Shown here: positions 41,891-51,184 of the stretch, piece after piece
How positions within the stretch are numbered: the stretch's first letter is position 1
Layout of the letters: each line of letters starts with the position of its first letter
Assembly (NCBI GenBank): GCA_003280655.1
Contig: QCEK01000007.1
Coordinates: 1-64,000 of the forward strand
From: Prochlorococcus sp. AG-355-O17
GTDB taxonomy: Bacteria > Cyanobacteriota > Cyanobacteriia > PCC-6307 > Cyanobiaceae
Length of the DNA stretch: 64,000 bases
Direction of reading: 5' to 3'
Translations under genes and position numbers: made by a program
The notes under the pieces: generated by a model
What the model was told of the DNA's origin: nothing
The model's database searches: none
Seen by the model: only the letters and a program-made list of their open reading frames with translations

Positions 41891-42061
41891 TTATGCAGCT
41901 AAATTATCTTTTTGAAAATCATTTTGTAGATTAAAAGTTTTATTTTTTAAAACTTTTTTTGATGAAAGATATGCCATATCGTATTGACTTATTCCGTTTT
42001 TATAGGGATTGAAAAGGGCATTTTTAGATCTACTTTTTTTGCTCCTTTTGAATTCAATCAT
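41891..42061 (-). CDS. Small basic hypothetical protein (56 aa)
   Basis: A 56-residue protein with a very basic N-terminus (EFKRSKKSRSKNALFNPYK), then ISQYDMAYLSSKKVLKNK. It starts just upstream of the tautomerase gene with a 2-base gap, so the two are probably co-transcribed. Not recognised. Confidence 0.55.
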   Translation of the reverse strand: MIEFKRSKKSRSKNALFNPYKNGISQYDMAYLSSKKVLKNKTFNLQNDFQKDNLAA

Positions 42062-42213
42062 TTTTACAAAATTATTAATTATTAATTTAACTTTTTTTTA
42101 ATAGATGTCTAGCTTTTTTAAAAATCTTTAATTAATTAAATGCAAAATATATTTCTGAATCACAATATGAATAACTATTTATTAAATTTGAATTAGATCA
42201 CTTAATAATCGTT

Positions 42214-42852
42214 TTGGAAGTTCTAAATAATTATCAAAGAAAAAAACTTGATGAGAGCAATGATGAAGAATTTTATTCTGACCCAAAATTTGTTTATCAT
42301 TTAGATGCGAACTTCAGGCAATATCTATCAAATGTTTATAAAAAAGAAATTTCAGACAATTCAACTGTCCTAGATTTAATGTCCAGCTGGGATAGTTACT
42401 TACCTCAAGAGAAAAAATATAAAAAAGTTATTGGGCATGGATTAAACAAACAAGAACTTGAGAAAAATAAAATTTTTGATATTTATTGGATACAAAATTT
42501 CAATTTAAATCAAGAAATTCCTTTAGGTAATGAAAGTGTTGATTTCTGTTTAATGGTCGCAGCTTGGCAATATTTACAATACCCAGAAAATTTATCTAGA
42601 GAAATCGTAAGAATTTTGAGTAATGATGGCAAGTTTATAATATCTTTTTCAAATAGAGCATTTTGGCATAAGGCTCCCAACATTTGGACTTCATCCACTG
42701 AAGAAGAGAGAATTAAATATGTAAGAAAAGTCTTAATATCAAACGGATTTAATGAGCCAAGAATAATTAAAAAGTTTAATGAACCAGTCCAAAATATCTT
42801 CAATTTTTTTAGTAAAGACCCATTTTATTGCTTGATTGCAAGTAAAAAGTAA
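42214..42852 (+). CDS. SAM-dependent methyltransferase-like protein
   Basis: A 212-aa class I methyltransferase fold. It has VLDLMSSWDSYLP (motif I, with a degraded glycine loop), KVIGHGLNKQELEKN (motif II), and ESVDFCLMVAAWQYLQYPE (motif III/IV), then LSNDGKFIISFSNRAFW. Similar small proteins act on unknown substrates. The TTG at 42214 is the best start since no ATG is present before residue 60. The canonical GxGxG is replaced, so activity is not certain. Confidence 0.7.
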   Translation: MEVLNNYQRKKLDESNDEEFYSDPKFVYHLDANFRQYLSNVYKKEISDNSTVLDLMSSWDSYLPQEKKYKKVIGHGLNKQELEKNKIFDIYWIQNFNLNQEIPLGNESVDFCLMVAAWQYLQYPENLSREIVRILSNDGKFIISFSNRAFWHKAPNIWTSSTEEERIKYVRKVLISNGFNEPRIIKKFNEPVQNIFNFFSKDPFYCLIASKK

Positions 42853-42948
42853 ATAATACCTTTACTGCATTTCAGATAAAGCTTTGAACAAAGATCTATA
42901 GCCATACTTTTAAATTTTTACTAATATTGGATAGATAATATTAAAAAT

Positions 42949-43194
42949 ATGGGCTCTAAAAGAGAAAAATATCCTGAAAAATGCCCTTGGGATCTAGGAC
43001 CTAATCAACACTTAGCTAAAGAAGAAAACTGGACTTTAAGATTAGGTGAAGCAAACGTGTGTTTTAGCAAAAACAAATTAGACAATAATTATTTTCATGT
43101 AATTAGTAATGAAAATGAAGAACAAATTTTAGCCTTCAGAGCAAGACTTCTTTATCAAAAACTACTTGATAAAGGATTTAGATTGGTTGAATAA
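42949..43194 (+). CDS. Hypothetical protein (81 aa)
   Basis: An 81-residue soluble protein with Cys and Trp near the start (EKCPWDLGPNQHLAKEENW) and a helical end (FRARLLYQKLLDKGF). It lies between the methyltransferase-like gene and the convergent DUF3386-like gene, with stops 5 bases apart. Not recognised. Confidence 0.6.
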   Translation: MGSKREKYPEKCPWDLGPNQHLAKEENWTLRLGEANVCFSKNKLDNNYFHVISNENEEQILAFRARLLYQKLLDKGFRLVE

Positions 43195-43199
43195 AAAAC

Positions 43200-43853
43200 T
43201 TATTTCAATAAACTTAAATCCTCGAAAACAAACTTTTGTATTTCTTCTTCTTGATTTTGGTTTAAATATTTTATTGATCTCGAATTTAAAATCCAATAAT
43301 CTTTTTTACCTATATTTATAAATTCATCTTTGTATTCAATTTTTTGAGAATTTGATTCTAGGGTTTTTGGATTAATTTGTTGACTAGTATATTTCTTACT
43401 AAGAAAACCAACTCCAGTATCAAAAAATTCCTCAACAAAAATCTCAATAATTGTTCCATGAATTTTTCTATAAACCATATTAATACAATCATCTTTAACC
43501 CTATACTTATCTCCTTCATTTCTCCCAGAAACATTCATTTCAATCCCATTTTCAGAACTTTTAAGTAAATTAAAATTATTTTCTGAATGAACTGAATTAA
43601 ATTCTCTTTTTACCCTGTGAATACACACTTCAAACAATTGAGAAGCAATACTTTTCTTTATGTTTTCTTCATCTATATTTTTAATCTCAGGTTTAAAGTC
43701 TTCACCTAATAAGAACTCACCCTCATAAGAATTATCTTCAAATAAATAAGTACACTTGCCTTTATAGCCTTTGAAATCAGTATTCCATGTATATCTTTTT
43801 TCATAAGCATTTTTAAAAATATCTTTGCAACTCTGTTCTTTTAAATTTTTCAT
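43200..43853 (-). CDS. DUF3386-like cyanobacterial protein (217 aa)
   Basis: A 217-aa soluble protein beginning with IFKNAYEKRYTWNTDFKGYKG, the opening pattern of a cyanobacterial/plastid family annotated as DUF3386. The middle is EVCIHRVKREF and YKDDCINMVYRKIHGTIIE-like strands, ending IQKFVFEDLSLL. No signal peptide. The function is unknown and the family call is from memory. Confidence 0.65.
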   Translation of the reverse strand: MKNLKEQSCKDIFKNAYEKRYTWNTDFKGYKGKCTYLFEDNSYEGEFLLGEDFKPEIKNIDEENIKKSIASQLFEVCIHRVKREFNSVHSENNFNLLKSSENGIEMNVSGRNEGDKYRVKDDCINMVYRKIHGTIIEIFVEEFFDTGVGFLSKKYTSQQINPKTLESNSQKIEYKDEFINIGKKDYWILNSRSIKYLNQNQEEEIQKFVFEDLSLLK

Positions 43854-43957
43854 TATTTTTAAGATTTACAAGCAATCATACAAAAAGGCATCTCTAATTG
43901 GGATAGAAAGTTTTAATTTATTAAATTGACTATTTTTTTAGGTTTTTTGTCAAAAAT

Positions 43958-44482
43958 TTAAGCCAAAGAGGGGATTTCACCTTTAAGCTGAGAAGCCCAT
44001 GCCTCAAGACGCGAATCGGTCAAATCAGATTCACTATCCTCATCAAGAGGTAATCCACAAAAGCTTTCCCCTATAACACTTTTAGATTCATCAAATGTAT
44101 AAGAAGATTTATCTACGTAACCGACCATTTCAGCGCCTGCTTTTGTGAAGTAGCTATGAAGTTCTTCCATTGCATCACAATAATTTTCAGTATAGGTAGA
44201 AGAATCTCCTAAACCAAAAATTGCTACTTTTTTTCCTGATAAATTTAGTTTGCCTATATCTTCTAATATTGAATCCCACGAAGTTCCAGATCTCTCCTCG
44301 TCCGCTCCAGTATTCCAAGTTGGCAGGCCACAAATAATACCTTCAAGATTTTCAAATTCTGAAAGATCATCAACATCTGATACATCTTTTGGTGATTCTG
44401 CTGAAGGAATAAAGTTGTGAAGACGATCTGCGACATCTTCAGTTTTTCCAGTTGTAGTTGCGTAATAAATTCCTACTGTCAT
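43958..44482 (-). CDS. isiB: Flavodoxin
   Basis: A 174-aa long-chain flavodoxin, the FMN electron carrier that replaces ferredoxin under iron limitation. It has FMN phosphate loop YATTTGKTEDVADRL (TTTGKT at 9-14), the isoalloxazine loops GLPTWNTGADE and GLGDSSTYTENYCDA, and the long-chain insertion near FCGLPLDEDSES. High-light Prochlorococcus express it constitutively or on iron stress. The FutA-like gene in the same region suits the role. Monocistronic. Confidence 0.96.
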   Translation of the reverse strand: MTVGIYYATTTGKTEDVADRLHNFIPSAESPKDVSDVDDLSEFENLEGIICGLPTWNTGADEERSGTSWDSILEDIGKLNLSGKKVAIFGLGDSSTYTENYCDAMEELHSYFTKAGAEMVGYVDKSSYTFDESKSVIGESFCGLPLDEDSESDLTDSRLEAWASQLKGEIPSLA

Positions 44483-44620
44483 AAATTTAAATTGTTTTCT
44501 TTAAAATAATAGAAACAAACAAACGAAAAATTTCTCCAAAAAAGACTTTTCAAGTTAAATTTTATACTAATAAAGGTAAGAAAAAGCTTTTAAAAATAAT
44601 CTACTCAAAAATCTTTAAGC

Positions 44621-45358
44621 ATGAATAGTAAAACTTCTGATAACAATCTAAATAAAATCATTGATGAATACAAATTTAATGGGCAGAAAAAGTTCAAATT
44701 AATTATTTTATTTGGTTTATTAGGAGATTTTGATAGCTTTGAATATGCAATAAATTTGAAAAATTACATCAATAAGAATCAAGATAAAAATTTAGATATT
44801 TTTGCAATTGCTATTGGGAACCAAAGTGGGAAAGATAAATTCTGTAAATTTACTGGCTTTAACAAAGAAAATTTAATAGTAGTTTCTGATAATCAAATCC
44901 ATAATAATCTAAAAGTCTCAAGAGGATTAGATATTGGTTTAGGCGGTTGGATCAATATGCTTTTGATGTTATCAGGGATAAATTCCTTTAAAACTATTAA
45001 AGAAGTTATTAGAGGTTATACTGGCGACCGAAAAGCAAAGCAAATTTATTCAGAAGTTGACAAAATTGATGTATTAAAATTTCTAAAATTTTCAGGTAAT
45101 TCTTTTAAAAAGGTTTTCGGGGATGGTTATTTGAGACCATTTGAATTGGCAACATTTAGATTAAATAATATGAATGAAATAATTCAAAATTGGAGTGATT
45201 ATATTCTTAATGAAGAATACCTTCCTCAAAGAGGGGCTTCTTTTCTATTGAATAATAAAAATCAAATTATTTATAAATTTTTTTCAAAAGATGTGCTTGG
45301 ATATTCATCAAACATGCGGGAGCCATTAGAATTTTTGACTTCTTTAATTAAAGAATAG
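44621..45358 (+). CDS. Thioredoxin-fold AhpC/TSA-like (peroxiredoxin-like) protein
   Basis: A 245-aa protein. LIILFGLLGDFDSFEYAINL and DIFAIAIGNQSGKDKFCKFTG suggest a peroxiredoxin-like thioredoxin fold related to PRXL2/AhpC-TSA proteins. The usual peroxidatic Cys motif is not seen, so it may not be a peroxidase. RGASFLLNNKNQIIYKF near the end fits the family's beta-sheet edge. It lies upstream of the SemiSWEET gene (16-base gap). Moderate confidence in the fold, low in function. Confidence 0.6.
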   Translation: MNSKTSDNNLNKIIDEYKFNGQKKFKLIILFGLLGDFDSFEYAINLKNYINKNQDKNLDIFAIAIGNQSGKDKFCKFTGFNKENLIVVSDNQIHNNLKVSRGLDIGLGGWINMLLMLSGINSFKTIKEVIRGYTGDRKAKQIYSEVDKIDVLKFLKFSGNSFKKVFGDGYLRPFELATFRLNNMNEIIQNWSDYILNEEYLPQRGASFLLNNKNQIIYKFFSKDVLGYSSNMREPLEFLTSLIKE

Positions 45359-45374
45359 TTTTTAAAGTATTTTT

Positions 45375-45632
45375 ATGAATGTAGATATATTTGGATATTT
45401 TGCAGCATTTTTAACAACAGCAGCATTCCTACCTCAATTGATAAAAACTTTAAAAACAAAAAAGGCAGATGATGTTTCTTTGACAACATTAATAATGTTT
45501 ATTATCGGTGTTTTGTCTTGGATTATTTACGGTTATAAAATTTCTTCTACACCAATATTGATAGCAAATTTAATTACCCTGATCTTAAATTTATTAATAT
45601 TAATCTCTAAAATATATTTTTCAAAAAACTAA
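45375..45632 (+). CDS. SemiSWEET/PQ-loop transporter
   Basis: An 85-aa three-helix membrane protein with the PQ motif (FLTTAAFLPQLIKTLKTKKA), and the S-W-x-x-YG pattern in the second repeat (GVLSWIIYGYK). SemiSWEETs are dimeric sugar uniporters; some cyanobacterial members may carry other small solutes. It starts 16 bases after the peroxiredoxin-like gene. Confidence 0.88.
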   Translation: MNVDIFGYFAAFLTTAAFLPQLIKTLKTKKADDVSLTTLIMFIIGVLSWIIYGYKISSTPILIANLITLILNLLILISKIYFSKN

Positions 45633-45716
45633 ACTGAGTAAAAATTTTTTTAAAAGAATTAAACTTTCTATTTATTACTTAAATCTTCACTAAAATAAAA
45701 CAAATATATTCTGATC

Positions 45717-45941
45717 TTGAAAACTTCAAAATGCTGGGTTTGGTTTAAAGGTAGCCTTAACAATGGTGGTTATTGGAAAGAAGGGTTTTCTTGTACTTAT
45801 GATGAGAAACCAGGAGTTTTAATAGAAAGCCCTGCTTACGTAACTTGTCGAGTTCCTACATGGAGAGTTTTGACTAAAGAACCAGAAAATTTATATAAAT
45901 CTCCTCTAATTCCTGACAAAGCAATCTGGAAAATAATTTAA
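45717..45941 (+). CDS. Hypothetical protein (74 aa), TTG start
   Basis: A 74-aa soluble protein rich in Trp, Cys and Tyr: CWVWFKGSLNNGGYWKEGF, CTYDEKPGVLIESPAYVTCR, RVPTWRVLTKEPE. No ATG occurs; TTG 45717 is the start. The composition looks like a small beta-sheet protein. Not recognised, though the codon pattern is convincing. Confidence 0.6.
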   Translation: MKTSKCWVWFKGSLNNGGYWKEGFSCTYDEKPGVLIESPAYVTCRVPTWRVLTKEPENLYKSPLIPDKAIWKII

Positions 45942-46146
45942 ATTCTCAATTAATAATAAAAAACTTTTTGACTGCACTATGGCGAGTTAATATTGCTTTA
46001 ATAAATATTTAATTAATACCATCTACTCTCTTTTTATAAATATTATCCCTTTTTTAATCTTCGGTTTTCTTCTGGGAAAAAAGAATCCAAAGATTTCCAA
46101 ATATATAGCAAGACCTCTAATAAGATTTGGAATTCCATTAAGTGTA

Positions 46147-46932
46147 ATGGGTCTCCTACTAAAAGAAGGTATAGATATAAACCTAATTAAAAGTGCATTT
46201 TTAGCATTCTCAGTAATTGGATTTTTAATAACTTTAATTAATATAATCCCAATAATTAATAAAAGGCTTCCAAATTACACATTGCAGCTAGCAGGCCTAA
46301 TAGGTAATACATCATTTCTTGGGATACCAATTGCATTAGCTCTTCTACCTTCAACAACTATAAATTTCACTATAGGATTTGATTTGGGAACAACACTTTT
46401 CGCTTGGATATTTGGACCTTTTTTTCTTCAAGAAAAATCCAAAAATAATAATATCCTAAACATAAAAGGATTATTAAATGCATTAATAAATAGTCCTGCA
46501 TCAAGAGGGATAATTGGTGTACTTCTTGCCTATCTTTTCCAAATAGATGAAATTTTAGGAAATTACCTTTGGATTCCTGCAAGAATTGTTATTGCTTTGG
46601 CAATAATAATTGTGGGAACAAGACTTGGAATAATCACAACTCAAAATGAGAGGATATTGGATCTAAATGAAGAAATTAAATTTTCAATTTTATTAAAGTT
46701 ATTCATTCTTCCCTTTATTATTTTTTTAGTATGCAAATTTTTAAATTTTAACTTCTATCAATCATCTGCAGTAATTCTTCAGGCGGCAACCCCAACGGCA
46801 ATATCCACAATATTAATGGCTGAGGCTTATGGAGTGAAACAAAAAATAGCTTCAAAAATTCTTTTTACTACAACCTTAATTTCAATAATTACAATTCCTC
46901 TATTAAAAATTTTTATAAATTTATTTATTTAA
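46147..46932 (+). CDS. AEC (auxin efflux carrier) family permease
   Basis: A membrane permease of the AEC/BASS-like superfamily, with about eight helices in the called part: LAGLIGNTSFLGIPIALAL, the SPASRGIIGVLLAYLF region, and the inverted second repeat with QAATPTAISTILMAEAYGV. The first ATG is 46147, but the same frame continues upstream with conserved-looking sequence (INIIPFLIFGFLLGKKNPK and RPLIRFGIPLSVMG), i.e. the missing first helix. No ATG, GTG or TTG lies between a stop at 45988 and 46147, so the real start is probably non-standard and near 46015-46021. Confidence 0.82.
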   Translation: MGLLLKEGIDINLIKSAFLAFSVIGFLITLINIIPIINKRLPNYTLQLAGLIGNTSFLGIPIALALLPSTTINFTIGFDLGTTLFAWIFGPFFLQEKSKNNNILNIKGLLNALINSPASRGIIGVLLAYLFQIDEILGNYLWIPARIVIALAIIIVGTRLGIITTQNERILDLNEEIKFSILLKLFILPFIIFLVCKFLNFNFYQSSAVILQAATPTAISTILMAEAYGVKQKIASKILFTTTLISIITIPLLKIFINLFI

Positions 46933-47025
46933 AAAACTTGAATAAAACTTATTACGATAAGCATGATTAATGAATATTGTAAAGATTATATCCTGATAAC
47001 TAAATAATGTCTTAAGATTTAAGTT

Positions 47026-47277
47026 ATGAAGTCAGCAAACCCTGAAAATGAATATATCCCTTTAAATCTAAGGATTTCTGTAAGAAGGGATACTCTAAGG
47101 CTTATCTCAGAGATGGCTCAAGATATGGGAATAAGCATTAATGAAGTTTTTAGTTTTTTAGCCGAAGATTCTGTGATCGATCTCGAATTAATGGAAGATT
47201 TAAATAAAATCGATATCCCAAGCAAGTGCAGCATTGATGATTTAAAAAATGCACTTCTTAAAAAAAGACTTTGTTAA
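47026..47277 (+). CDS. Hypothetical protein (83 aa), possible ribbon-helix-helix fold
   Basis: An 83-aa protein. The N-terminal part, LNLRISVRRDTLRLISEMA then DMGISINEVFSFLAEDSV, has the strand-helix-helix pattern of ribbon-helix-helix DNA-binding or antitoxin-like proteins. No toxin gene lies beside it. The rest is acidic and helical. Overlaps the end of the opposing glycosyltransferase by 4 bases. Confidence 0.6.
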   Translation: MKSANPENEYIPLNLRISVRRDTLRLISEMAQDMGISINEVFSFLAEDSVIDLELMEDLNKIDIPSKCSIDDLKNALLKKRLC

Positions 47278-49079
47278 AATTTTTCAACTTTTCTATTTTT
47301 CCAGTCAGATTTATAACCACTTTTAACTAAAAATCTCGAATACATATTTAAATCACTTTTTTGAATTCGCCATAAATTATAAATCCCAAATTTGCCCAAT
47401 TTCTGATGATTAATTTTTGACCATTGCTGTCCGAGGGAAGAGTATTCATCTATCACGACCAATAGAGATTTGTATTCATAATCAGGTTGATCTTCATAAT
47501 TCTCTCTCCTATCAGTATTTAGCCTTTCTGAAAGATTAATTAATCCCTCTTCAGTGTTTGGTTCATAAAAAACTATTTGTCTCGAATAATAATGTAATGA
47601 AGGTTTTCTTATCCCAATCATGGCTAAAGTTTCCCTTCCCTCGCGAATATCTAAAATTAATTTTGAGATATTCCTTAAAGGTAATTGCCTCGAAGTATCT
47701 GCTAATTTTCTAATTGGCGACATCAAATAAGATTGTCCAATTAAAAGTAAGATTTGGAGATAAAGAAGGGTATTTCTAGATTTTAAGGAAAATAAGATTA
47801 TTGCAAGAAGGGTAAATGAAGAGAAGAACAATTTTGCCTTGAAAATAATCCCAGAGCTTATAAGTTCAGATGCAAGATTAGGCATTTCGGGATCACTAAT
47901 TGAACTCAACCAAATATTCGAGAAAAAGAATGCTATTGATAAGCCAAACAAAATTAAAATGTTAAAAATCCAGAAATATATATAACTTTTATTTATATTT
48001 TTTAAGCTTACAAAGCTATTACTCGTTAATAATGCCGCAGCTGGAATTGCTGGCAACCAATAGCTAGGTAGTTTCGTTGCAGAAAGGCTAAAGAAGATAA
48101 AAACTGACGTTAACCAACATAGAGAATATGTGTAAAGCGTTTCATTGACATTGCAATTTTCTTTTGAACTTTTAAAGAAATCCTTAAGGGTTTTAAATAT
48201 CCCATGATACAAAAAAGGAGTAAATGGTAAAGAAGCCAATATCATTATGTAAAGAAAAAACCAGAAAGGTTCTGCATGATTATTTACAACTGAGGTATAT
48301 CTTTGAAAATTATGGTAACCAAAAAAATTATCCCAAAACGGCTTTCCCTCTTTTAGAAGTTCTAATACATACCATGGAACACTTATTAGTGTTGTTATTA
48401 AAAAACCTTTCTTAGGATTAATCTTACTGAGCAACGTTTTCCAATTCTTCTGACAAAACAAGAAAGACGTAATAGTCAATAATGCCAAAACAAATGCAAC
48501 AGGTCCTTTGACTAAAATTGCAAAACCTAAAAATACCCAAGCCGAAATGCATTGATCATTATTTTTACTTGCCATTCTTCTCCAAAACAAAAGCAAGCTT
48601 ATACCTAAGGTTCCAGTTAAAAGAGCATCACTCACGGCAGTTCTACTCCAAATAATTATTAATGGAGAAAGAGCAAAGCCTAATGATGCAACTATTGGAG
48701 TGAGGAATTGCCTATCACTCTTCTGTGGCCAACAAAACAACGTATCTCCAATCATCAACATTAAAAATAATGATGCCAAAGCGGAAGGGAGTCTTGCTGA
48801 GAGAGTACCGAAACTGTCCCAAATCTCATTTTTCGGTAATGAGTAAAAAAAACCCATTAGCCAATATATCAGTGGAGGCTTATCAAAACGGAATATTCCA
48901 TTGACTTTTGGAGTTAACCAATCCCCAGATTCACTCATTGCCCGTGCTGCAGCGGCAAACAAAGGGGGAGTTTCATCCACTAATCCTGTAGAGCCTAAAC
49001 CTAAGATAAATATAATAATCCCGCAAACTAAACCTATCAATAAGGTTATAAGCCTTTTTTTTGAGTTAAGAAGAATCAT
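47274..49079 (-). CDS. GT39/ArnT-type glycosyltransferase (GT-C fold)
   Basis: A 601-aa membrane glycosyltransferase that uses a polyprenyl-phosphate sugar. It has the first loop GLVDETPPLFAAAARAM with the catalytic Asp-Glu, then RFDKPPLIYWLMG, and 10-12 helices (residues 10-440). The C-terminal soluble domain (about 445-600) is variable. It belongs to the PMT_2/ArnT group that glycosylates lipids or proteins at the cell envelope. It is downstream of the GT4 gene (6 bases), so the pair may make surface sugars. Confidence 0.85.
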   Translation of the reverse strand: MILLNSKKRLITLLIGLVCGIIIFILGLGSTGLVDETPPLFAAAARAMSESGDWLTPKVNGIFRFDKPPLIYWLMGFFYSLPKNEIWDSFGTLSARLPSALASLFLMLMIGDTLFCWPQKSDRQFLTPIVASLGFALSPLIIIWSRTAVSDALLTGTLGISLLLFWRRMASKNNDQCISAWVFLGFAILVKGPVAFVLALLTITSFLFCQKNWKTLLSKINPKKGFLITTLISVPWYVLELLKEGKPFWDNFFGYHNFQRYTSVVNNHAEPFWFFLYIMILASLPFTPFLYHGIFKTLKDFFKSSKENCNVNETLYTYSLCWLTSVFIFFSLSATKLPSYWLPAIPAAALLTSNSFVSLKNINKSYIYFWIFNILILFGLSIAFFFSNIWLSSISDPEMPNLASELISSGIIFKAKLFFSSFTLLAIILFSLKSRNTLLYLQILLLIGQSYLMSPIRKLADTSRQLPLRNISKLILDIREGRETLAMIGIRKPSLHYYSRQIVFYEPNTEEGLINLSERLNTDRRENYEDQPDYEYKSLLVVIDEYSSLGQQWSKINHQKLGKFGIYNLWRIQKSDLNMYSRFLVKSGYKSDWKNRKVEKF

Positions 49080-49085
49080 TTAATA

Positions 49086-50162
49086 TTATTTATATTCATG
49101 CATTACCTTATTAAGCCAGTTCACAACCTTGTTAGCAAATATATCTGCGGAGGCATTTTTTTCTACCCATTCTCTACATTTATGACGCATTATCTTTTCA
49201 ATAATCTCTACATAAGAAAGCATATTTTTTTTGTCATCCGGATCAACAAGATAACCTGTTTGGCCATGCCGAATAATTTCACTAGGTCCTCCCCTTTTAT
49301 AAGCTACAACAGGCACCCCACAGGCTAAAGCTTCAACAATAACGTTCCCATATGCCTCATTCCATTTCGGAGTATTTAGCAACACTCTGCATTTACCAAG
49401 TTCTTTTTGTAATTCATCTGTTGATAAAAACCCCATCCAATCTATAGATCCTTGAGGGAATGATTTTTCTATCTTTGAGGCATACATCTCATCTTCTATA
49501 AATCCCCAAACTTTTAATTTTTCGCCAATTTGATTTGCTACATAAACTGCATCCTCCAAACCTTTCTCCGGAGCCACTCTTCCGACCCATGCCAAGGGTC
49601 CCTTAACTGAATCTTGAAAAATATAATTATCTAAATTAAACCCATTCCCTATAATTGTTGGTCTTTTTATGAATGGATAATCATTAGCTTGCATTTTCGA
49701 ATGAAAAGCAAAATTATTTGGATATTTAGCATATACCTTAGAGATTAAATTACTAATTACTGAACTTTCAGAACCCATACTAATAATATGTGCAATGGGT
49801 ATCTCTAAATTTAGAGTCATCCAGATAGGCAGCCAATCATAGGACATGTTCAACAATACATCTGCATGTTTAGCGATTTCTATTCCCTTTTCAAGCATTC
49901 CTGCTAAAAGAGAATTGTCTGGGATACTCACGGGAGAATTATAATTTTGATGCTGCCAACTAATTTGATCTTCACCTTCCACAAAATGTAATTTTGCATT
50001 TACATTACTTTTATGTAACTTAGAATTTTTTGGAGCTACAACCTCAACAGAATGACCTAAAGAAATAAAACCTGACACTAAAGAATTTAAAGTTAATTCA
50101 ACTCCACCACCTTTACCACTCCCTAAGAACCCTATTGGAGTACTAATCAAAACTATTCGCAT
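49086..50162 (-). CDS. GT4-family glycosyltransferase
   Basis: A 358-aa GT-B glycosyltransferase: IGFLGSGKGGGVELTLNSLV near the N-terminus, WVGRVAPEKGLEDAV and EAYGNVIVEALACGVPVVAYKRGGPSEII (donor-binding E-x7-E motif). The GGGVELTL opening resembles cyanobacterial UDP-glucose:tetrahydrobiopterin glucosyltransferases, so a pteridine glucosyltransferase is a candidate; I cannot tell the acceptor. It precedes the GT39-type gene on the same strand. Confidence 0.85.
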   Translation of the reverse strand: MRIVLISTPIGFLGSGKGGGVELTLNSLVSGFISLGHSVEVVAPKNSKLHKSNVNAKLHFVEGEDQISWQHQNYNSPVSIPDNSLLAGMLEKGIEIAKHADVLLNMSYDWLPIWMTLNLEIPIAHIISMGSESSVISNLISKVYAKYPNNFAFHSKMQANDYPFIKRPTIIGNGFNLDNYIFQDSVKGPLAWVGRVAPEKGLEDAVYVANQIGEKLKVWGFIEDEMYASKIEKSFPQGSIDWMGFLSTDELQKELGKCRVLLNTPKWNEAYGNVIVEALACGVPVVAYKRGGPSEIIRHGQTGYLVDPDDKKNMLSYVEIIEKIMRHKCREWVEKNASADIFANKVVNWLNKVMHEYK

Positions 50163-50190
50163 TATTAGACTTTTTACAAAAAGAAACTAA

Positions 50191-51132
50191 CTAAATAGTA
50201 GTATCAGAAAATTTATTTTCCCATAAACTCTTTCTCTGGCTTACAAAAAATACTGAGATAAGGACAAACACTACTCCTATCCACTGCACAATAGTGAGTC
50301 TTTCATCTAACCAAACACCTCCACTGAGAAGAGCAAATACAGGTGTTAAAAATGCAAGAGTGCTAAATCCTGTTATTTCTTTATTATTGGCAAAGTAGAA
50401 AAACAATCCATAAGCTATTGCTCCTCCAAAAATACTTGCAAATGACATAAGTCCCCAATCAAATATTGACCAATCTGGAATTATTGTGAAATTTGATTGT
50501 AAGCAGTGCTTAATAATTAAGGGCAAACTGCCTAAAACCATATGCCAACCTGTAACTGCAACTGGATCACTTTTAGTACAGGTGAATCTAATTAAAATTG
50601 TTCCTAATGCCATAGCGAGAGAAGCTGCAAGCATCCAAAGTTCTCCAAAGTTAAAAGCAACATCATTTATAGACTTATCTGACATCAACCACCAATTCCC
50701 TAAAAATTCTTGTGGAACTCCCAAAAATACTATTCCTCCCAAGCCAAAAAGTAGTCCCAACCACCCTATTGGATTAATTAAATTCCCAAAAATTGCCCTC
50801 GCTAAAATAGCTACCAAAAGAGGTTGAGAATCAATTAATACAGAACCTAAACCTGCTCCAGTTTTTTCAATACCATAAGTTAAAAACAACTGAAAAAAAG
50901 TGGCATCAACAATCGTAAAAACAAAAAACCACTTCAGATCGCACTTATAAATTTTTAAATCTCTTTTAAACAAATATGTTGTTATTAGAACAAGAATCCC
51001 TGCAGGAAGTAATCTTAAAGAAGCCACAAACTCTGGCCCAGCACTAGATACTAAAGGAGTCATTGCCGCCATTGAAGTACCCCAAAGTGCAAAAGGGAGT
51101 ATCATTAAAAACCAATTTAGGATTGAATTCAT
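50191..51132 (-). CDS. EamA/DMT superfamily transporter
   Basis: A 313-aa permease with ten predicted helices in two EamA repeats: LPFALWGTSMAAMTPLVSSA at the start, GAGLGSVLIDSQPLLVAILA in the first repeat, then AISLAMALGTILIRF and FSTLAFLTPVFALLSGGVWL in the second. It probably exports small metabolites such as amino acids or nucleobases. It is divergent from sppA (52 bases between starts), so the two share a promoter region. Confidence 0.88.
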   Translation of the reverse strand: MNSILNWFLMILPFALWGTSMAAMTPLVSSAGPEFVASLRLLPAGILVLITTYLFKRDLKIYKCDLKWFFVFTIVDATFFQLFLTYGIEKTGAGLGSVLIDSQPLLVAILARAIFGNLINPIGWLGLLFGLGGIVFLGVPQEFLGNWWLMSDKSINDVAFNFGELWMLAASLAMALGTILIRFTCTKSDPVAVTGWHMVLGSLPLIIKHCLQSNFTIIPDWSIFDWGLMSFASIFGGAIAYGLFFYFANNKEITGFSTLAFLTPVFALLSGGVWLDERLTIVQWIGVVFVLISVFFVSQRKSLWENKFSDTTI

Positions 51133-51184
51133 TAGGTCTGCTGATAATCTTTTTAAAGTAGTTTTATGAATTTACCTTAAAAGA

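Noticed and set aside
47026-47277. Possible antitoxin of a toxin-antitoxin pair
   Set aside because: The ribbon-helix-helix resemblance is weak and neither neighbour is a toxin (AEC permease and glycosyltransferase).
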